Position numbers and translations under genes: made by a program. The notes under the pieces were generated by a model. It was not told the origin of the DNA and did not search any database. It was given only the letters and a program-made list of their open reading frames with translations. From NCBI RefSeq assembly GCF_004027225.2, contig NC_044278.2:2790001-2854000 (forward strand): a stretch of 64,000 bases of DNA. Direction: 5' to 3'. This document shows positions 1 to 37,375 of the stretch, in pieces. Numbering within the stretch: the first letter of the stretch is position 1; every line of letters starts with the position of its first letter. The DNA is from Strigops habroptila. Taxonomy: Eukaryota; Chordata; Aves; Psittaciformes; Psittacidae.

Positions 1-26148
<26,148 letters not shown>

Positions 26149-26282
26149 GGCCCCGCGCGGAACGGGCGCGGCGGGGGCACGGGGGAAGGCTGCCGGGAGC
26201 TCCGCGGGATGCCGGCCGCGCCGAGCGATCACAATGGAAACCGACCCACCGGCCGGCGGCTCGCGCCCAGCCACGACGGCGA

Positions 26283-26307
26283 CGGGCGGGCGGGCGGGCG
26301 GGGGGGG
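26283..26307 (+). promoter_or_regulatory. G-run block (possible G-quadruplex)
   Basis: Four GGGC units followed by an uninterrupted run of seven or more G give five or more G-tracts with single-base spacers. It lies about 140-160 bases upstream of the DCAF6 ATG; the DCAF6-sense strand is C-rich here. Confidence 0.6.
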
Positions 26308-26320
26308 ACGCAGCAACGCT

Positions 26321-26393
26321 GCGCCACGCCCCTCTGCGTGCGGCCACGCCCCTCTGCGTGCGGCCACGCCCCCTCTGCGTGCGGCCACGCCCC
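26321..26393 (+). repeat. Four-copy 20-21 bp tandem repeat with CCACGCCCC boxes
   Basis: The unit CGGCCACGCCCCTCTGCGTG is repeated three times plus a partial fourth. CCACGCCCC begins at 26324, 26344, 26364 and 26385. Each box is a CACCC/GC-box type site (SP/KLF/EGR families). The array lies between the two start codons. Confidence 0.85.
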
Positions 26394-26540
26394 TCGCGGC
26401 TCCACCGCCCCCCCGCGGAGCCACTCCCCCCGCGGAGGAGGGGGCGGCAGCGCTCCGAGACTACAGGAGTCTCGCGGGGAGCCGGTGGACACCGCCCCGG
26501 GGGCCGGGTGGGGGCGTCCGGGGCGTGAAGCCGCAGAGAG

Positions 26541-26629
26541 GCCATGTTGGGTTCGGGCACAGCCGCGGCTCGGGTTTCCGCGCGTCGGCCATCTTGGATG
26601 GGGCAGTGAAGCGGCGCCGGCAGCCATCT
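26541..26629 (-). promoter_or_regulatory. Cluster of YY1-like sites
   Basis: GCCATGTTGG (26541-26550), GCCATCTTGG (26588-26597) and CAGCCATCT (26621-26629) carry the reverse of the YY1 core AAGATGGC or close variants. YY1 sites near the start of TATA-less promoters are well known. Assignment is by motif only. Confidence 0.5.
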
Positions 26630-26714
26630 CTGAGCCGGGCGCTCCGTGCCCTTCTCGAAGGCGGCCGGAATACCGCTCCGAGCGCTGCCCGGCGCCGGCG
26701 CTCCTCGCGGCCCA

Positions 26715-26789
26715 GGGGCGGGCCGCCCCAACCCAATAGCATTACGCGAAGCCTTCCGCCCCCACCCCGCTCTCGCTGAGGCCACCAAT
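26715..26789 (+). promoter_or_regulatory. GC box and two CCAAT boxes upstream of MPC2
   Basis: GGGGCGGGCC (26715-26724) is an SP1-type GC box. CCAAT occurs at 26733-26737 and 26785-26789, both on the plus strand and 52 bp apart, about 150-205 bp before the MPC2 ATG. This is a usual NF-Y arrangement. Confidence 0.6.
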
Positions 26790-26936
26790 GAGCGCTCAGG
26801 GAGCGGCGCCCCTCCCCTCGGCCCGGGGGTGACAGGCGGGCGGTGGAAGGACGGCGGGTCGTGAGGGGACGGAGCTGCCGGTACGTGCTGACCCGCTGCT
26901 GCTGCCCGGCTCCCGCCGCCCCGTCCTCCTCCCGAC

Positions 26937-27042
26937 ATGGCAGCCGCCGCCTCGGGGCTCCGCGCCTCCTACCACCGCATGCTCGACCGCATCGAGCTCA
27001 TACTGCCGCCGCGGTTCCGGCCGTTTTACAACCACCCGGCAG
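26937..27042 (+). CDS. MPC2: MPC2 exon 1 (coding part)
   Basis: 106 nt encoding MAAAASGLRASYHRMLDRIE through YNHPA and the first base of a split glycine codon. The donor is GTAACG. The exon lies inside the CpG island. Confidence 0.97.
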
Positions 27043-30000
27043 GTAACGGACGTCCTTCGCCACAACGCGGCTGGCGGGCCGCGTCCGTTGGGATCGCGGG
27101 GGGAGCGGGGTCGTACCCCGCCGTTACTGCGATTCTGGGGACATGGGGATGAGTGACACGGGGAAAACTGCCGAGGAGCGGGCTCCTGCTCGTTACTCCG
27201 CGGTTGGAACCCTGGGAGCGGCGGGGTTGTGTGAGCCGAGCCCCGGCCTAGGGGATGTGATGGTTTCCAGAGGGCCCCGAAGGCTTCAGCAGTCACTTCT
27301 TGCTAATGGATGCACTGAAAAGATAGCGGGGAGCGCTGCGAGGATTTCTGATCGTGAGGTGTGCTCTGGTTTAAGTCCCGCAGCTGTTTGCTTCATTTTC
27401 TTTCTGCCGAATCAGGCACTGTAAAGAAGTCAACTCGTGGCCTTTATGAATCCACTCTTGTAGGTGAAAGGCTGCTGTGGGAAAAGAAGGGCTTGAGTTA
27501 TCCTGAAATGAGCTACCCTTACCTGACCTACATCTTATCTTTACTTGAGCAAACATGGGGTTTGTGTTATTAGGGGAGAAACCTCTTTGTAAAATGATCT
27601 TCTTCAGTGCCATTTAGGTGATGTTTGTCGTGTAAACAAATTGCATAGGGTAGTTAAAAAGAGTGCTCGATAAAATCCTGAAGTTCTATAGGCTGCCATT
27701 CCCACTGTTTTGTTTCAGTGGGTATGCATCCTTGACTCTTCACCTACCTGGAATATTGTCCTGTGCACTGTGAAAATGGGCTTTAAGTTTTTAATTGGTT
27801 GCTCTGTCCTCCTCTAACAGTCCTTTCTGGAAATAAAAACTATTGCTTTAAAGAAGTCATAATCAAAGAATGAAAACTGCAGTTAGCAGAATGTCTGATT
27901 TGCACTGAATTCACTAGATCAATACATATATTTAACATTAAATTATTTTTTATGTATAAAGAGTCAATACAGCCAGCACTTCCATTGTAAAGATGCCAAG
28001 CCTCCAAGTGCCACTTTCATCTTGGGTGAAATGTGGCAGCTTCCAACTGCTTTCATTGAAAACAAGGCCTGGTGAGAATGGGAACATCTGTGTTCATTCT
28101 TTGTCAGAACTGTTGTACTAATGGAAAAAGGCTTTGGAGGTTCTCTGGCAGTGCTTTTCACAGAACTGCCTGTGGGCCACTTTTGTTCACTACCTTAATA
28201 GTGAAATTAATCTTTAAAAAATCCATTTTTGAGGCACTCTGTATATGAATGCATACATATATATGCATACATATATATCTGCCATAATCCATACTGGTGG
28301 CGTGAGAAAAGCCACAGAGGAAGCGTGTGTCAAAGCTGAACCTCTGCCAATTCTGTTTAAGCCTTGAATGTCTTGAAAGTGGTTCTGTGAAAAAGTTACG
28401 CAATAGATGCCACTCTGCCTGCAAAACAAGTAGGTTAAAAATTAAAAGCTCACATTTTATGCCTGGTGATATCCAAGTTTCGAGTCTAATTTAGGAATAT
28501 AAGCATCGTTATCATGAAATTATAAATAACTTGTCAGAAAACAAGAACAAAGTTTACTTCTTTTTTGGCACAGACATCTTCCAGTAAAATAACTGATGCG
28601 TGGTCTGCAAAGCGGTTTCCTTGGCTGGCATTGCACAGCATGAGGCTGCTGGAGGACAGTGAAGGGCCTGTGGTACAGCCTGTTACAGAGCTCCTGGCAG
28701 CCTCCGGGAAGTGTGGGTTGAGCTTGTGCTCCCTCTCCTTTGGCCTCTTTTGTTCATTTTGCCTAACTAAACTAAACTGTCCAGGACAAAGACACTTAAT
28801 AGAAGTCATAAATTCTATAAGCTGGTCGCACACGTGATATCCAGATTAGCCTCTGGTATGCCCCTGCTCTCATGTGCTGCTGTCAAATTCATCCTTGAAA
28901 AGTTCTGGGTGTCAGGATCTGGGAAGAGCTCGCCTTGGCTGGGTGCTTACTAGAATGCCTCTAGGAAAGGTGAGGGGCTTAAGGCATTTAACAGTCTTCC
29001 CTTACAACAAGCTTGGCTCTGTACCTTACTTGTTTCAATTGTTTCTTACTTTTGTAAGTCAGCAGTTTAAGTTTATCGGGTTATCTATTACTAATAAAAA
29101 TTAATGTCAGTCATCTTTGAAAACTGTACAAGCTGTTTAAGGAATGTCAATTTAATAATTATACTCAGCCCACATTTCTTTAGTACTCCAAATCTGAACG
29201 TTTAGAAGAAAATAGATGGCAGTAATTAAAGGTACTTCTGTGGGAACCCCTGTAAGACTGGTTTATAAAGAGCTGTATCTGCAGTCTGATACTGACATAC
29301 TAAGTAGCTGGCTAAGAGAACAGCAACTGAAGTTTATGTCTTTAAAGGATGAATATTGAGCTGTATTTGTTCAACAATATTAGATGGTTTTAGTGGCTTT
29401 ACAAACCCCAGGCATTGTAAAAAAACCCAAACACCTGGGTAGGTAGAAATGTTCAGTTTATCCAAGCAAAAAGTAATGCTACTAGTTACTAACTGCAGTT
29501 TGAAACCTGATCACTGTCATGAGCAGTGTGGGAATGAAGAGGGCTTTATGCGGAGCTGCCAATCCAGTTTTTGTTGCTTTCTGTGCTGGCAGTTGCCCCT
29601 GCCCTTTTATAGGGCTTAGTTGGCTTTAGGGTGATGATACAACCGATAGTTGTAACAGTCAGTGTTATTCCCCCAACTTAGGAGTTGCTTCAACAGGTGC
29701 TTGCTGTAGAAACCTGGCAGTTGATTTTCTCCAAGTCATAAAGTTGAGGGTTCTTAAAACAGGGAGTATAAATCGTTACTGAAAGACTTTTTTAAGGCTG
29801 AAACGTTAGTGACAAATCAGCTCACATAAAAAGCAAGCAACCAAAGTCCTAGTGGTTGTCATTTATATTTAAAAACTTTACTCATAATATGTAACATACT
29901 ACAGTGAAAACTTGCCTTCATCTTGCATGTTACCAGAATGCTGAGCCGTGGCCTAGCAAGACCTAAACCTTAATGTGTTTTGATGAAACCGGAACCAGCG

Positions 30001-33000
30001 TGTTGGATTGATACTTTGGATCATGATGTCTCTTTTAAGACCTTAGTCAGGAGTCGTGGATTGATGATTTCTGGCAAGGTTGGCAGTCTGCACATTGTAG
30101 GTGTGGCATTAGAGTACCTTTTTTTAACCAACCCACTTGCCATTTTAGCACTGCTGTAAGAGATTTATTTGCAAAGAGATGGTTTTCCCAGATCTCATTC
30201 CATGACTTTTCTCCCGTCTTTCTGTAGATTTTGCCTTCTTTCCCATAATCCTCCTTTGCCTATTGGTAGATTATTGGGGTGTTGGGTTGATGGGTAGGAA
30301 GCATTGTTTCTGCTAGAAAGACATGGTTATTCAGAGGTGCAGATTAGAGGTGAATGAGAACACTCTCCTTGTGGCATTTACTACGGCTTAGGTTTGCAGT
30401 TTGTACTCTCACTTCTAATGCTGCTGTGCGGTGGGTCTTCTGTAGCATGAAGAGGTGGGCTGTGATTTGGGAAGGGCAGGAGGGACTGACTTGTTAAAGT
30501 ACCAGTAATAAGATATTTGGGGGTTTAGGTTTACAAGATTCAGTTCACAAAGATTTCAAAATGCTAATTCTGTTGGAGTAGCTTTTAATCATTACAGACA
30601 CTGTCTTCACTCTTTCTAGGCCTTATCCTAACTTTCTTCATTATATATGCATTTTGCCTGCTCTAGTGTCCTCATTTTCTTAATAATGGAAATAACAAAA
30701 TCCTACTCACCTGTTGCAGAAATGGGCTGACTGATTACACAGCTGAAATATGATGCACTGAGTTGATGAACTATGAGTATTAGGTGACAGAGCTTGTACA
30801 GTGGTAGAAACCGTGCTAATATACACAATTCATTATTTAAAAAACCAAACCCAAACTTACTGTGGGTATTAAAACAGCCACATCTCACTGAACAATTCAA
30901 CTACTTTTCTTTTTCTTCCCCTCAGGTCCCAAAACAGTTTTTTTCTGGGCACCTCTTATGAAATGGGTAAGTATAAGATGCCAGCTAGTGTCTGGATGTC
31001 AAAGTGCAATCTGCAGCAACCCATTGAGCAAGCAATGGTTTCCCAGCAGATATCTGAACCTACAGAAAGATTTAATACCAAGGCTTTAGTTTTTAATCTG
31101 CAGGGAGGAACAAAGCTATCATCAGTAACATACAGCACAACATGCAAGGGAGATAGCAGGGAGGGGGGAAATGCTTTGTCAAAAAACTGTACTCTTTGCT
31201 GAAAGTTTCACAAAGGCTTTCTCTTGTAAAACACTGTTTCTTGAGGGAGTTATGAACTGGCATAATTCAAAGCTCTTTATGTATTTTGTCTGAGATTGAG
31301 GAATTTGAAAAGTATCATAGTTTTGAAGGCAGGTTAAAGTGTGTCAAGAGTGCAAGGTAATCTTGAGAAAAGGTAAGAAAAAAGGCAGCTGCCATTTTGG
31401 CTATTGGCAGCTCTCTGCTTCCCACTTGGTTACACCCCCTAGCTATGTTTGCGCACAGGTGAAGTATATGTCTCCTCCTCAATCACTGTACTCCTCTTAG
31501 TTGTTGTATTGGTATAGGTAAATGACCTCTAAAATCATAAAGCAATTTGATCTCCTTGTCTGATAACAAGCAAGGATATAACCTGCTCTTCCTATTGCCA
31601 GCTGGTTCCCAAGTTTCCCATTGTGAGCCCCAACTTTATACTGGCCATGGGCAACATGTTATGCTCTAAGCTGTAGTTTGGTTTCTTTGTCGTTCTGAAC
31701 TGGAGCTGCAGTAACCATGGTTAACCTTCCCCTTTCTCAGAGGCTCTCCCAGGTGACATGCTCCTGAGCCTAAGCATACAGGCAACTCTTCTGAGCAGGC
31801 TGGTATCGACAACTGCTGTATCAAAAGAGCCTATACACAGATGGTTTTTCTTTTATGAACATGCAGGAAGACTTCTCTAAGCTGACGGTGAAGTTCTTCA
31901 CTGAGAAGTTAAAATAACTTTCCCCCTACATGGCAAAGGTACATTTACACTTCCAAGTGTGTTGGAAGTCTGTACCTCTGTGGCACCACTACAACAGCCT
32001 CAATCCCATAAGTGAGGCAGCACACGGACTTCTCTGCCCTCAAAAACTGGTTTCTTGACGGAGCCAAAGGAGTCCTTAATGGCAGGACTCTCTTATTTGT
32101 GGGATTTTGTTTGTTTTCTTTTATTGTGAACTCCTGTAGCATGAAATTTTATTTCCAGTAGAGGGCAATAACACCAGAATCAAATCAAGCACGTTTGCTA
32201 GCAAAGTTGTCAAGTGCATCAGCCAAGCTATTCCTCACTTCACTTGGGTGTTTTCTACTTTTACTGAAATTATATTTAAAACGCAGCACTTTTACCTCCT
32301 CAGTGAAGACTACATAGCGTCACATGTGCATCTTTAACAGCAGTATGTTAGCCTGAGCTTTAGGAAGCTGCTTTCTTAAGCAGCTGTGCTTAAATTAACC
32401 TTGTTCTTAAATTAATACAAAATTGCCACTGGCTGGAATTTTATTGCAAGCCAGTTGCACCCCCTGTAAGTGTGTTCTTACTCCTGCCACAAGGGATTAG
32501 AAGTGGATGGTGTCTCCGAGAGGCTAATTACTCTGCTCGTGTAATGCATCCCACCTCCTGCATAATGCATATGGAATAAGCACTGAGCTATGAAGCAACT
32601 TCCCCTTGTAAAGCAGAGGGAGGTCTCTTACAGGAGGTCCTGGTACTGGACCGGTGCTCACCGAATTTGTCTTTACAGGGTTTGGTATGTGCTGGAATGG
32701 CTGATATGACCAGACCAGCAGAAAAGCTCAGCACAGCACAGTCTGCAGTGTTAATGGCCACAGGTAAAGCCAAAGTTACTCCATGCAGCACCCTCTTACG
32801 CAGTTACTGTTACGCAGCACCCTCTCTAAAACTTCTTTCAGAATCCTCCATCAGTACTAACCTGCTTCTGTAGAAAAGGCTTAACTATAATATGCTAAAT
32901 GTCAGTATTGCTGTCAGATGATAATCCCAGGACAGGCCTGTGCTTACTAAATCTGTAAGAGTTCTGTGATTATATTACAGTTTTCTACACGTGTCTTAAT

Positions 33001-34586
33001 TTGGAATTGTCCAGAGCAAATTGTTAAGAGTTAGAATTATGAGTTAAATTACAATGATACCACTCATTCCAGTAAGTGACCTCCTTTACTTCAAATGAAG
33101 CAATTCCGAAATCTCCAGGATATAGTGACTCTTTTAGAACAGGCTTTAAGGGATTAAACAGTGGTAGGGCAATTACACTAATGTAACTGGAAAGAATTCC
33201 TATGTGTTAAAAGAACTTTGACGCACTGGTACATGGACTGCTGCACTGCTGCCTGCAATCAGTTTTCACGCTGGCAGAAACAACAATCTGTATTCAAGGT
33301 GTTCCACCACATCTCGTCAGGGGTGGGACTAGTGGGAGCTCAAGCTGAAAATCAAAATTGCAGCTGCCACCTTCTTCATTCTCCAGACTTTGTTATCTGT
33401 GCATTTTACATGATATGTAGACCTTTCGTGACTGGTGGATTCTATAATGTCTGAGCTGGTGCAGGAGGCTGGAAATACTATGCAAAATGCCACTACCCTG
33501 CAGCTGTGCTGGAGAATTGAGGTCTAGGCTGCTGCAGAGTACAGAGGCTCTTTCTTTGCTGTTAAGACTATGATGGACTGTATTATCTAGTTGTTTTGGA
33601 AAGATGCAGTACATAGCCATAGCTGTCCCACTGGCACTTGATGTACTTCTAACTGAGAAATGGCTAGGTATAAGAAAAGCAGTTGTCTAACATGAGGTTG
33701 TAAAATCTGTTTGCTTAAACTGGCGCATGATTCTGTCTCCAAACTTAGGAGAATGTCTGAATATTTCACTTTAAACACTTTACATCTTTAAACTTTCCCT
33801 TTCATTCAACAGGCCTTATTTGGTCAAGGTACTCTCTAGTTATTATTCCTAAGAACTGGAATCTGTTTGCTGTAAACTTCTTCGTTGGCTGTGCTGGTGG
33901 CTCTCAACTCTACCGAATATGGAGGTATGCATTCAGAAGGAATTTCTACATCCTGTGATACACCACCTCATCTTAAGCAGGAGTTTATAAATTCTATCAA
34001 CTTCCATGTCAGTGTAACAGGCAAGAGGAACTGAGCAATTAAACACTGCAGAACTTTTTTGCTTCATTGTTAGTTTCCCAGTTGAGTAGGAGTGAAGCTT
34101 TAAATATTTTCAGCATAGCTAGAGCACATTTTAAGGAATGCTCTATGTAAGCTGTAGTTTCTGGGTCTAAAGCGTTCTTTAAAAGCTGTAGGTCTGACTG
34201 ACAGCCTACACTTTCTCCTCCTCATAAGCTTTACACTTCTGTCAGCTTTCAGTGTTGAATCGTGTCAGTTCCAGCTGGATCAGAGGGTTCTTAAGCAGAG
34301 CAGCATTTTCTAATTCTTTTTTAATTATTATTTCTTGAGGCTTCAGTACTGGCCAGGAATAAGGCAAACTTAGCAACTAAGTAGGAACTTCCCACATGAA
34401 CTAAACTACGCTATCCTGGGTTTCCACCCTCAGGTCTGTCGTACCTTTAAACCTCCTCTGCTGAACAGATTGTTAGGAAGACACTGTTATTCTAACTGGT
34501 GTTCTATTCTTAGTCTGTGCTCTTTTTCTTTTCTTTTTTCCCCCTACAGGTATAATCAGGAACTAAAAGCAAAACAACAAAACTAG
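26937..34586 (+). CDS. MPC2: MPC2 (BRP44), mitochondrial pyruvate carrier subunit 2, complete
   Basis: MPC2 pairs with MPC1 in the inner mitochondrial membrane to import pyruvate. Five coding exons join to 126 codons plus TAG: 26937-27042, 30926-30966, 32679-32763, 33813-33924 and 34550-34586. All introns are GT-AG and all phases fit. The product begins MAAAASGLRASYHRMLDRIE and ends RYNQELKAKQQN, one residue shorter than human MPC2. Three hydrophobic segments lie at about residues 37-58, 66-90 and 94-115, after an N-terminal amphipathic stretch. Lys48 (APLMKW) and Asn99 (FAVNFF) correspond to human Lys49 and Asn100, residues implicated in substrate and inhibitor binding. The first ATG matches the family start. 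It is divergent from DCAF6, sharing a CpG-island promoter. Identity is certain. Confidence 0.98.
27043..30925 (+). other. MPC2: MPC2 intron 1
   Basis: 3.9 kb intron. The first 200 bases belong to the CpG island. There is a duplicated 14-mer at 28251-28278. No other repeat or RNA gene is recognised. Confidence 0.85.
28251..28278 (+). repeat. Two-copy 14-bp tandem repeat
   Basis: GCATACATATATAT occurs twice head to tail without mismatch. Confidence 0.9.
30926..30966 (+). CDS. MPC2: MPC2 exon 2
   Basis: 41 nt after a strong CTTCCCCTCAG acceptor, encoding GPKTVFFWAPLMKW. The donor is GTAAGT. It carries the start of the first membrane segment and the conserved lysine. Confidence 0.97.
30967..32678 (+). 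other. MPC2: MPC2 intron 2
   Basis: 1.7 kb intron; I see no exon, repeat or RNA gene in it. Confidence 0.85.
32679..32763 (+). CDS. MPC2: MPC2 exon 3
   Basis: 85 nt encoding GLVCAGMADMTRPAEKLSTA and QSAVLMAT, ending in the first base of a split glycine. Acceptor CTTTACAG, donor GTAAAG. Confidence 0.97.
32764..33812 (+). other. MPC2: MPC2 intron 3
   Basis: 1.0 kb intron with nothing recognised. Confidence 0.85.
33813..33924 (+). CDS. MPC2: MPC2 exon 4
   Basis: 112 nt encoding GLIWSRYSLVIIPKNWNLFA, VNFFVGCAGGSQLYRIW and two bases of an arginine codon. Acceptor TTCAACAG, donor GTATGC. Holds most of the last membrane segment. Confidence 0.97.
33925..34549 (+). other. MPC2: MPC2 intron 4
   Basis: 0.6 kb intron ending in a long pyrimidine tract (TTTCTTTTCTTTTTTCCCCC) before the acceptor. 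No other feature is seen. Confidence 0.85.
34550..34586 (+). CDS. MPC2: MPC2 exon 5 (last coding exon)
   Basis: 37 nt encoding RYNQELKAKQQN and the stop TAG at 34584-34586, after CCCCCTACAG. The conserved basic C-terminal tail. Confidence 0.97.
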
Positions 34587-34816
34587 CTGCAGCAAAGAGA
34601 TTCTTAACCCCCAGCTCAAACCGAACAACGCACAAACCCTTCCCCATGGGACCTAGCTTCACTAATTTTAATGTTTTTTGAGAAAATGAAAGAGGAAATC
34701 TAAATGTTTAGAGAGCAAGTGTTTTCTAACTGCGAATAACAAAGTATCTCTGTACACTTCAGTAAAGTGCAACCTTTTAAATTGAAGCAGAATTCCGTGT
34801 GTTATTGTCTCTTTAA

Positions 34817-34822
34817 AATAAA
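34817..34822 (+). terminator. MPC2: MPC2 poly(A) signal, proximal
   Basis: AATAAA 231 bases after the stop codon, followed by GATTGTGGATTGTG, a GT-rich downstream element. The most likely main site. Confidence 0.75.
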
Positions 34823-35219
34823 CTGATTGTGGATTGTGCCTACAATGAGTTGTGGGGCCTGACCTTACCTGTCTCCACTGAACCGTGACGGGAGTGACAT
34901 AGCGCCAGTCAGCTGGAGCTGCAACTGCGGTTATCTTCCTCCAGGTCAGGGTCAGACCCGGGTGAGGTTTTACCACACTTCCAGTAACCAACAATAGTAG
35001 CATTTGCATTTCATTCCCTGATGCTCTTGCCTGGTTGTGTAAGGATATTCTTTTCAGCCTCAGCTATGTATATATCTTCATTTGTTTCCCAGCCACTACT
35101 ATCTTTAAAAAGAGAAGGGGGAACTAGTATGTGCCACTGGTGTTTTAGCTTCTGTCATCCTTTACAACTAGAGACAGAAAATGGATGCATTTAAGTACCT
35201 GGTTCTTGGGAGTGTGGAA

Positions 35220-35225
35220 AATAAA
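35220..35225 (+). terminator. MPC2: MPC2 poly(A) signal, possible distal site
   Basis: A second AATAAA, about 630 bases after the stop codon. On the opposite strand, TTTATT at about 35238 gives an antisense AATAAA, so convergent 3' ends could meet here. Confidence 0.4.
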
Positions 35226-35724
35226 CAGCCAAAACTTTTATTACTTGCTTTACACCCCCTCCTTTAACACACGCGGATTTCCTGCGAAGGTGTGCACTCA
35301 GGAAACATGTACCTGTCACTTTTCCAGTGGCTTCTTCAGGATTCAGCCTTCAAGAAAATGAAGGCATTGAAATACTGGAGTTTTGTAAAGTCTTGTTACT
35401 AAGTCGCTCCCCTTTACTTTCCCCCAATCCCATTTGAGTTACCACTACAGCATGGCAAAGGTGGAAACTGTTCTATAGTTGTAAGAGCTACAGCACCTTG
35501 TTGTGGCACTGATGTCCTCTCCTTTCTCACCTTGTGTATAACGTTACCTTATCCTGCGCAAAGTATTTGTGCCCTTTAAGGAAAGCATTTTTCGTTCTTA
35601 AAATGACATGCACCTGATAGACTGTCAGCTCCCCTTTTTTTTCAGAGGCTGTCCTGCCACCTCCACCTCTTTCTCTCCTACGTGTGTTCTGCTTGCAACC
35701 AACAGTTGCACTTGCGTTTCTCAG

Positions 35725-35848
35725 TTCTCAAATGGTGAACACTCCAGCTGTGTTGTTCACTGAGCTGACAGAGACTGCAGTGACTGAAGAATACTGCCAG
35801 AAAGAGGTGGTGTATTTCAGTCCCCCTCCCTTCGCAGTCCCTAACCAG
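35725..35848 (+). other. Orphan exon-like segment A
   Basis: A 124-nt segment preceded by CACTTGCGTTTCTCAG and followed by CAG|GTAAGA, both strong splice signals. One frame is open throughout: one base, then 41 codons including MVNTPAVLFTELTE and VVYFSPPPF. It ends in phase 0. The entry phase is compatible with the end of MPC2 exon 4, or the inner ATG could be a start. I do not recognise the product. It lies downstream of MPC2 on the same strand, where ADCY10 begins in human. A chance open frame is not excluded. Confidence 0.35.
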
Positions 35849-37237
35849 GTAAGACTCATCCAGCAAACCAGTAATGGGGAGGGGAAGTGTATTAAAATAT
35901 TCACAAGATTACAATAGAAAACGTGAAAGTCCATTCAAGAAAAAAAAAAATACCCAAGATAATTGTTTCCAGATGAGTCTGTAACAGCAAAAGCATGAAC
36001 AGTTGGTACAGTGGCTCTTCATGTAACTGGGCCGTGCAATGTGTATCTAGCTCCCTCACACAGATTATACACCCGTCTTACAGGCGCTGGTTCTCTGGCA
36101 TACCTCCAGCACAGAGGTTTACAAAGGACAAGTACCCACTCTGTTTTTGTTTCCAACTACACTTACCACATAACAAGGGAGACAGAAAAGATTGCACAGC
36201 ACACTGATCTCCAAAGGCATTGAACTTGCATTTTAGAGTGCAAAAATACCTTTAAATGAAAGGGCTTATTAACTTTATGGCAGTGAAGAGAAGGGAAAGA
36301 GAAGCCTCAAGAACAGTATAATTGCTGAGCATAATTAATATGATTTTGTAGTCTCCCATATCAAAACATTACCCAAGTACGAGCACTGCATGGGTCCAGA
36401 AGTCTTACCCACCTTCTCAGTTTTGATGGTATTAAAGAGAAAATATTTCCATCACCTATTGCACAAGAACGTTTTGTATTTGAGGTCCTAGGTAGATACA
36501 TTAATAACATAAAATTCCAAGACAAGATTTCAATACAGAGTGAAGGTGGTTTGGTTATAAATCAAACGGCCCACACTTGACCTCAATGAATCCACTCTAA
36601 GGCAATGCAGCTTCTAAGTTGCATATACACATTTACTGTAGTTACAAGACAGATGGTTACCTAAACAGTTCTCATGAGTTTAAAAAGTTAAAAACCTAAT
36701 TCCAGCTCTGCTAGTCACAAACTGAAATACCACTAAAGCTTTGAGAGAAAACAAAACTCTACGCGTCTCCAGTTATAAATGAAACATCATTCAGTTAGTT
36801 ACAGGGACATATTTGCCTCTCTGTAATGGCTCTTGATACCATTTCATGAACATGCCAACCATCTCCCTCACTGAACAACTCCTGAAGTCAAAAGGGGCAA
36901 TGGTGATTTGATGTACTGAGTACAGCAACCAATTTACTTAGATTGATACTTTATAATTATTTGTAATCCTCGTCTCAAATTTAATTTCTGGCAATCAAAA
37001 ATAAGAAGGAATAGATCTGCTGTTAAAAACCAAGAATAAATAAATAAATAAGCCGAAACTGTTCCACTTAGCAGTCCCGTTAAGAAGAGGGAAGATGACT
37101 GATGCCATTCATATCCTTGGCTCTAGGGGGTGCCAGGTGACTTGGCTGCCAGAGCCCAGGCCGCCGGGCCAAAACTGCACTCCTGCAATGGGCAGGTGGT
37201 CTCTTTTACCCATAAAAGACCGTTTCCTTCCCCTCAG
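35849..37237. other. MPC2-MPZL1 intergenic stretch
   Basis: AT-rich sequence with no recognised gene or repeat apart from the two exon-like segments at its edges. It could belong to a very long MPZL1 3' UTR. Confidence 0.5.
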
Positions 37238-37375
37238 CTGAGAAACTTATTTCAGATTGATCCCAGTCTTGTCTGCATGATGGATAAAAGAGAAACCATT
37301 GCAAGTCTTTTACATCACACAGACCTTCCCCAGCTCCACTATCCAAGAGCAATGACCCACCTGAGTTTTAGTCAG
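37238..37375 (+). other. Orphan exon-like segment B
   Basis: A 138-nt segment between a very good acceptor (CGTTTCCTTCCCCTCAG) and a good donor (CAG|GTGAGC). It is open in phase 0 for exactly 46 codons, starting LRNLFQIDPSLVCMMD and ending MTHLSFSQ. Its phase joins segment A without a shift. No family is recognised and no clear following exon is found; a weak acceptor near 37630 would add only a short tail. Confidence 0.35.

Larger units (their letters stand above)
34587..35225 (+). other. MPC2: MPC2 3' UTR (extent inferred)
   Basis: Non-coding sequence after the stop codon. Two canonical poly(A) signals define a short and a longer possible 3' UTR. The longer limit is inferred from the second signal only. 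Confidence 0.6.

Noticed and set aside
26321-26393. CRISPR-like regular repeat
   Set aside because: Repeats are directly adjacent without unique spacers, in a vertebrate promoter; it is a minisatellite of GC boxes.
29990-30110. Possible C/D box snoRNA in MPC2 intron 1 (TGATGA-like boxes)
   Set aside because: No matching D box (CTGA) at a proper distance and no terminal stem.
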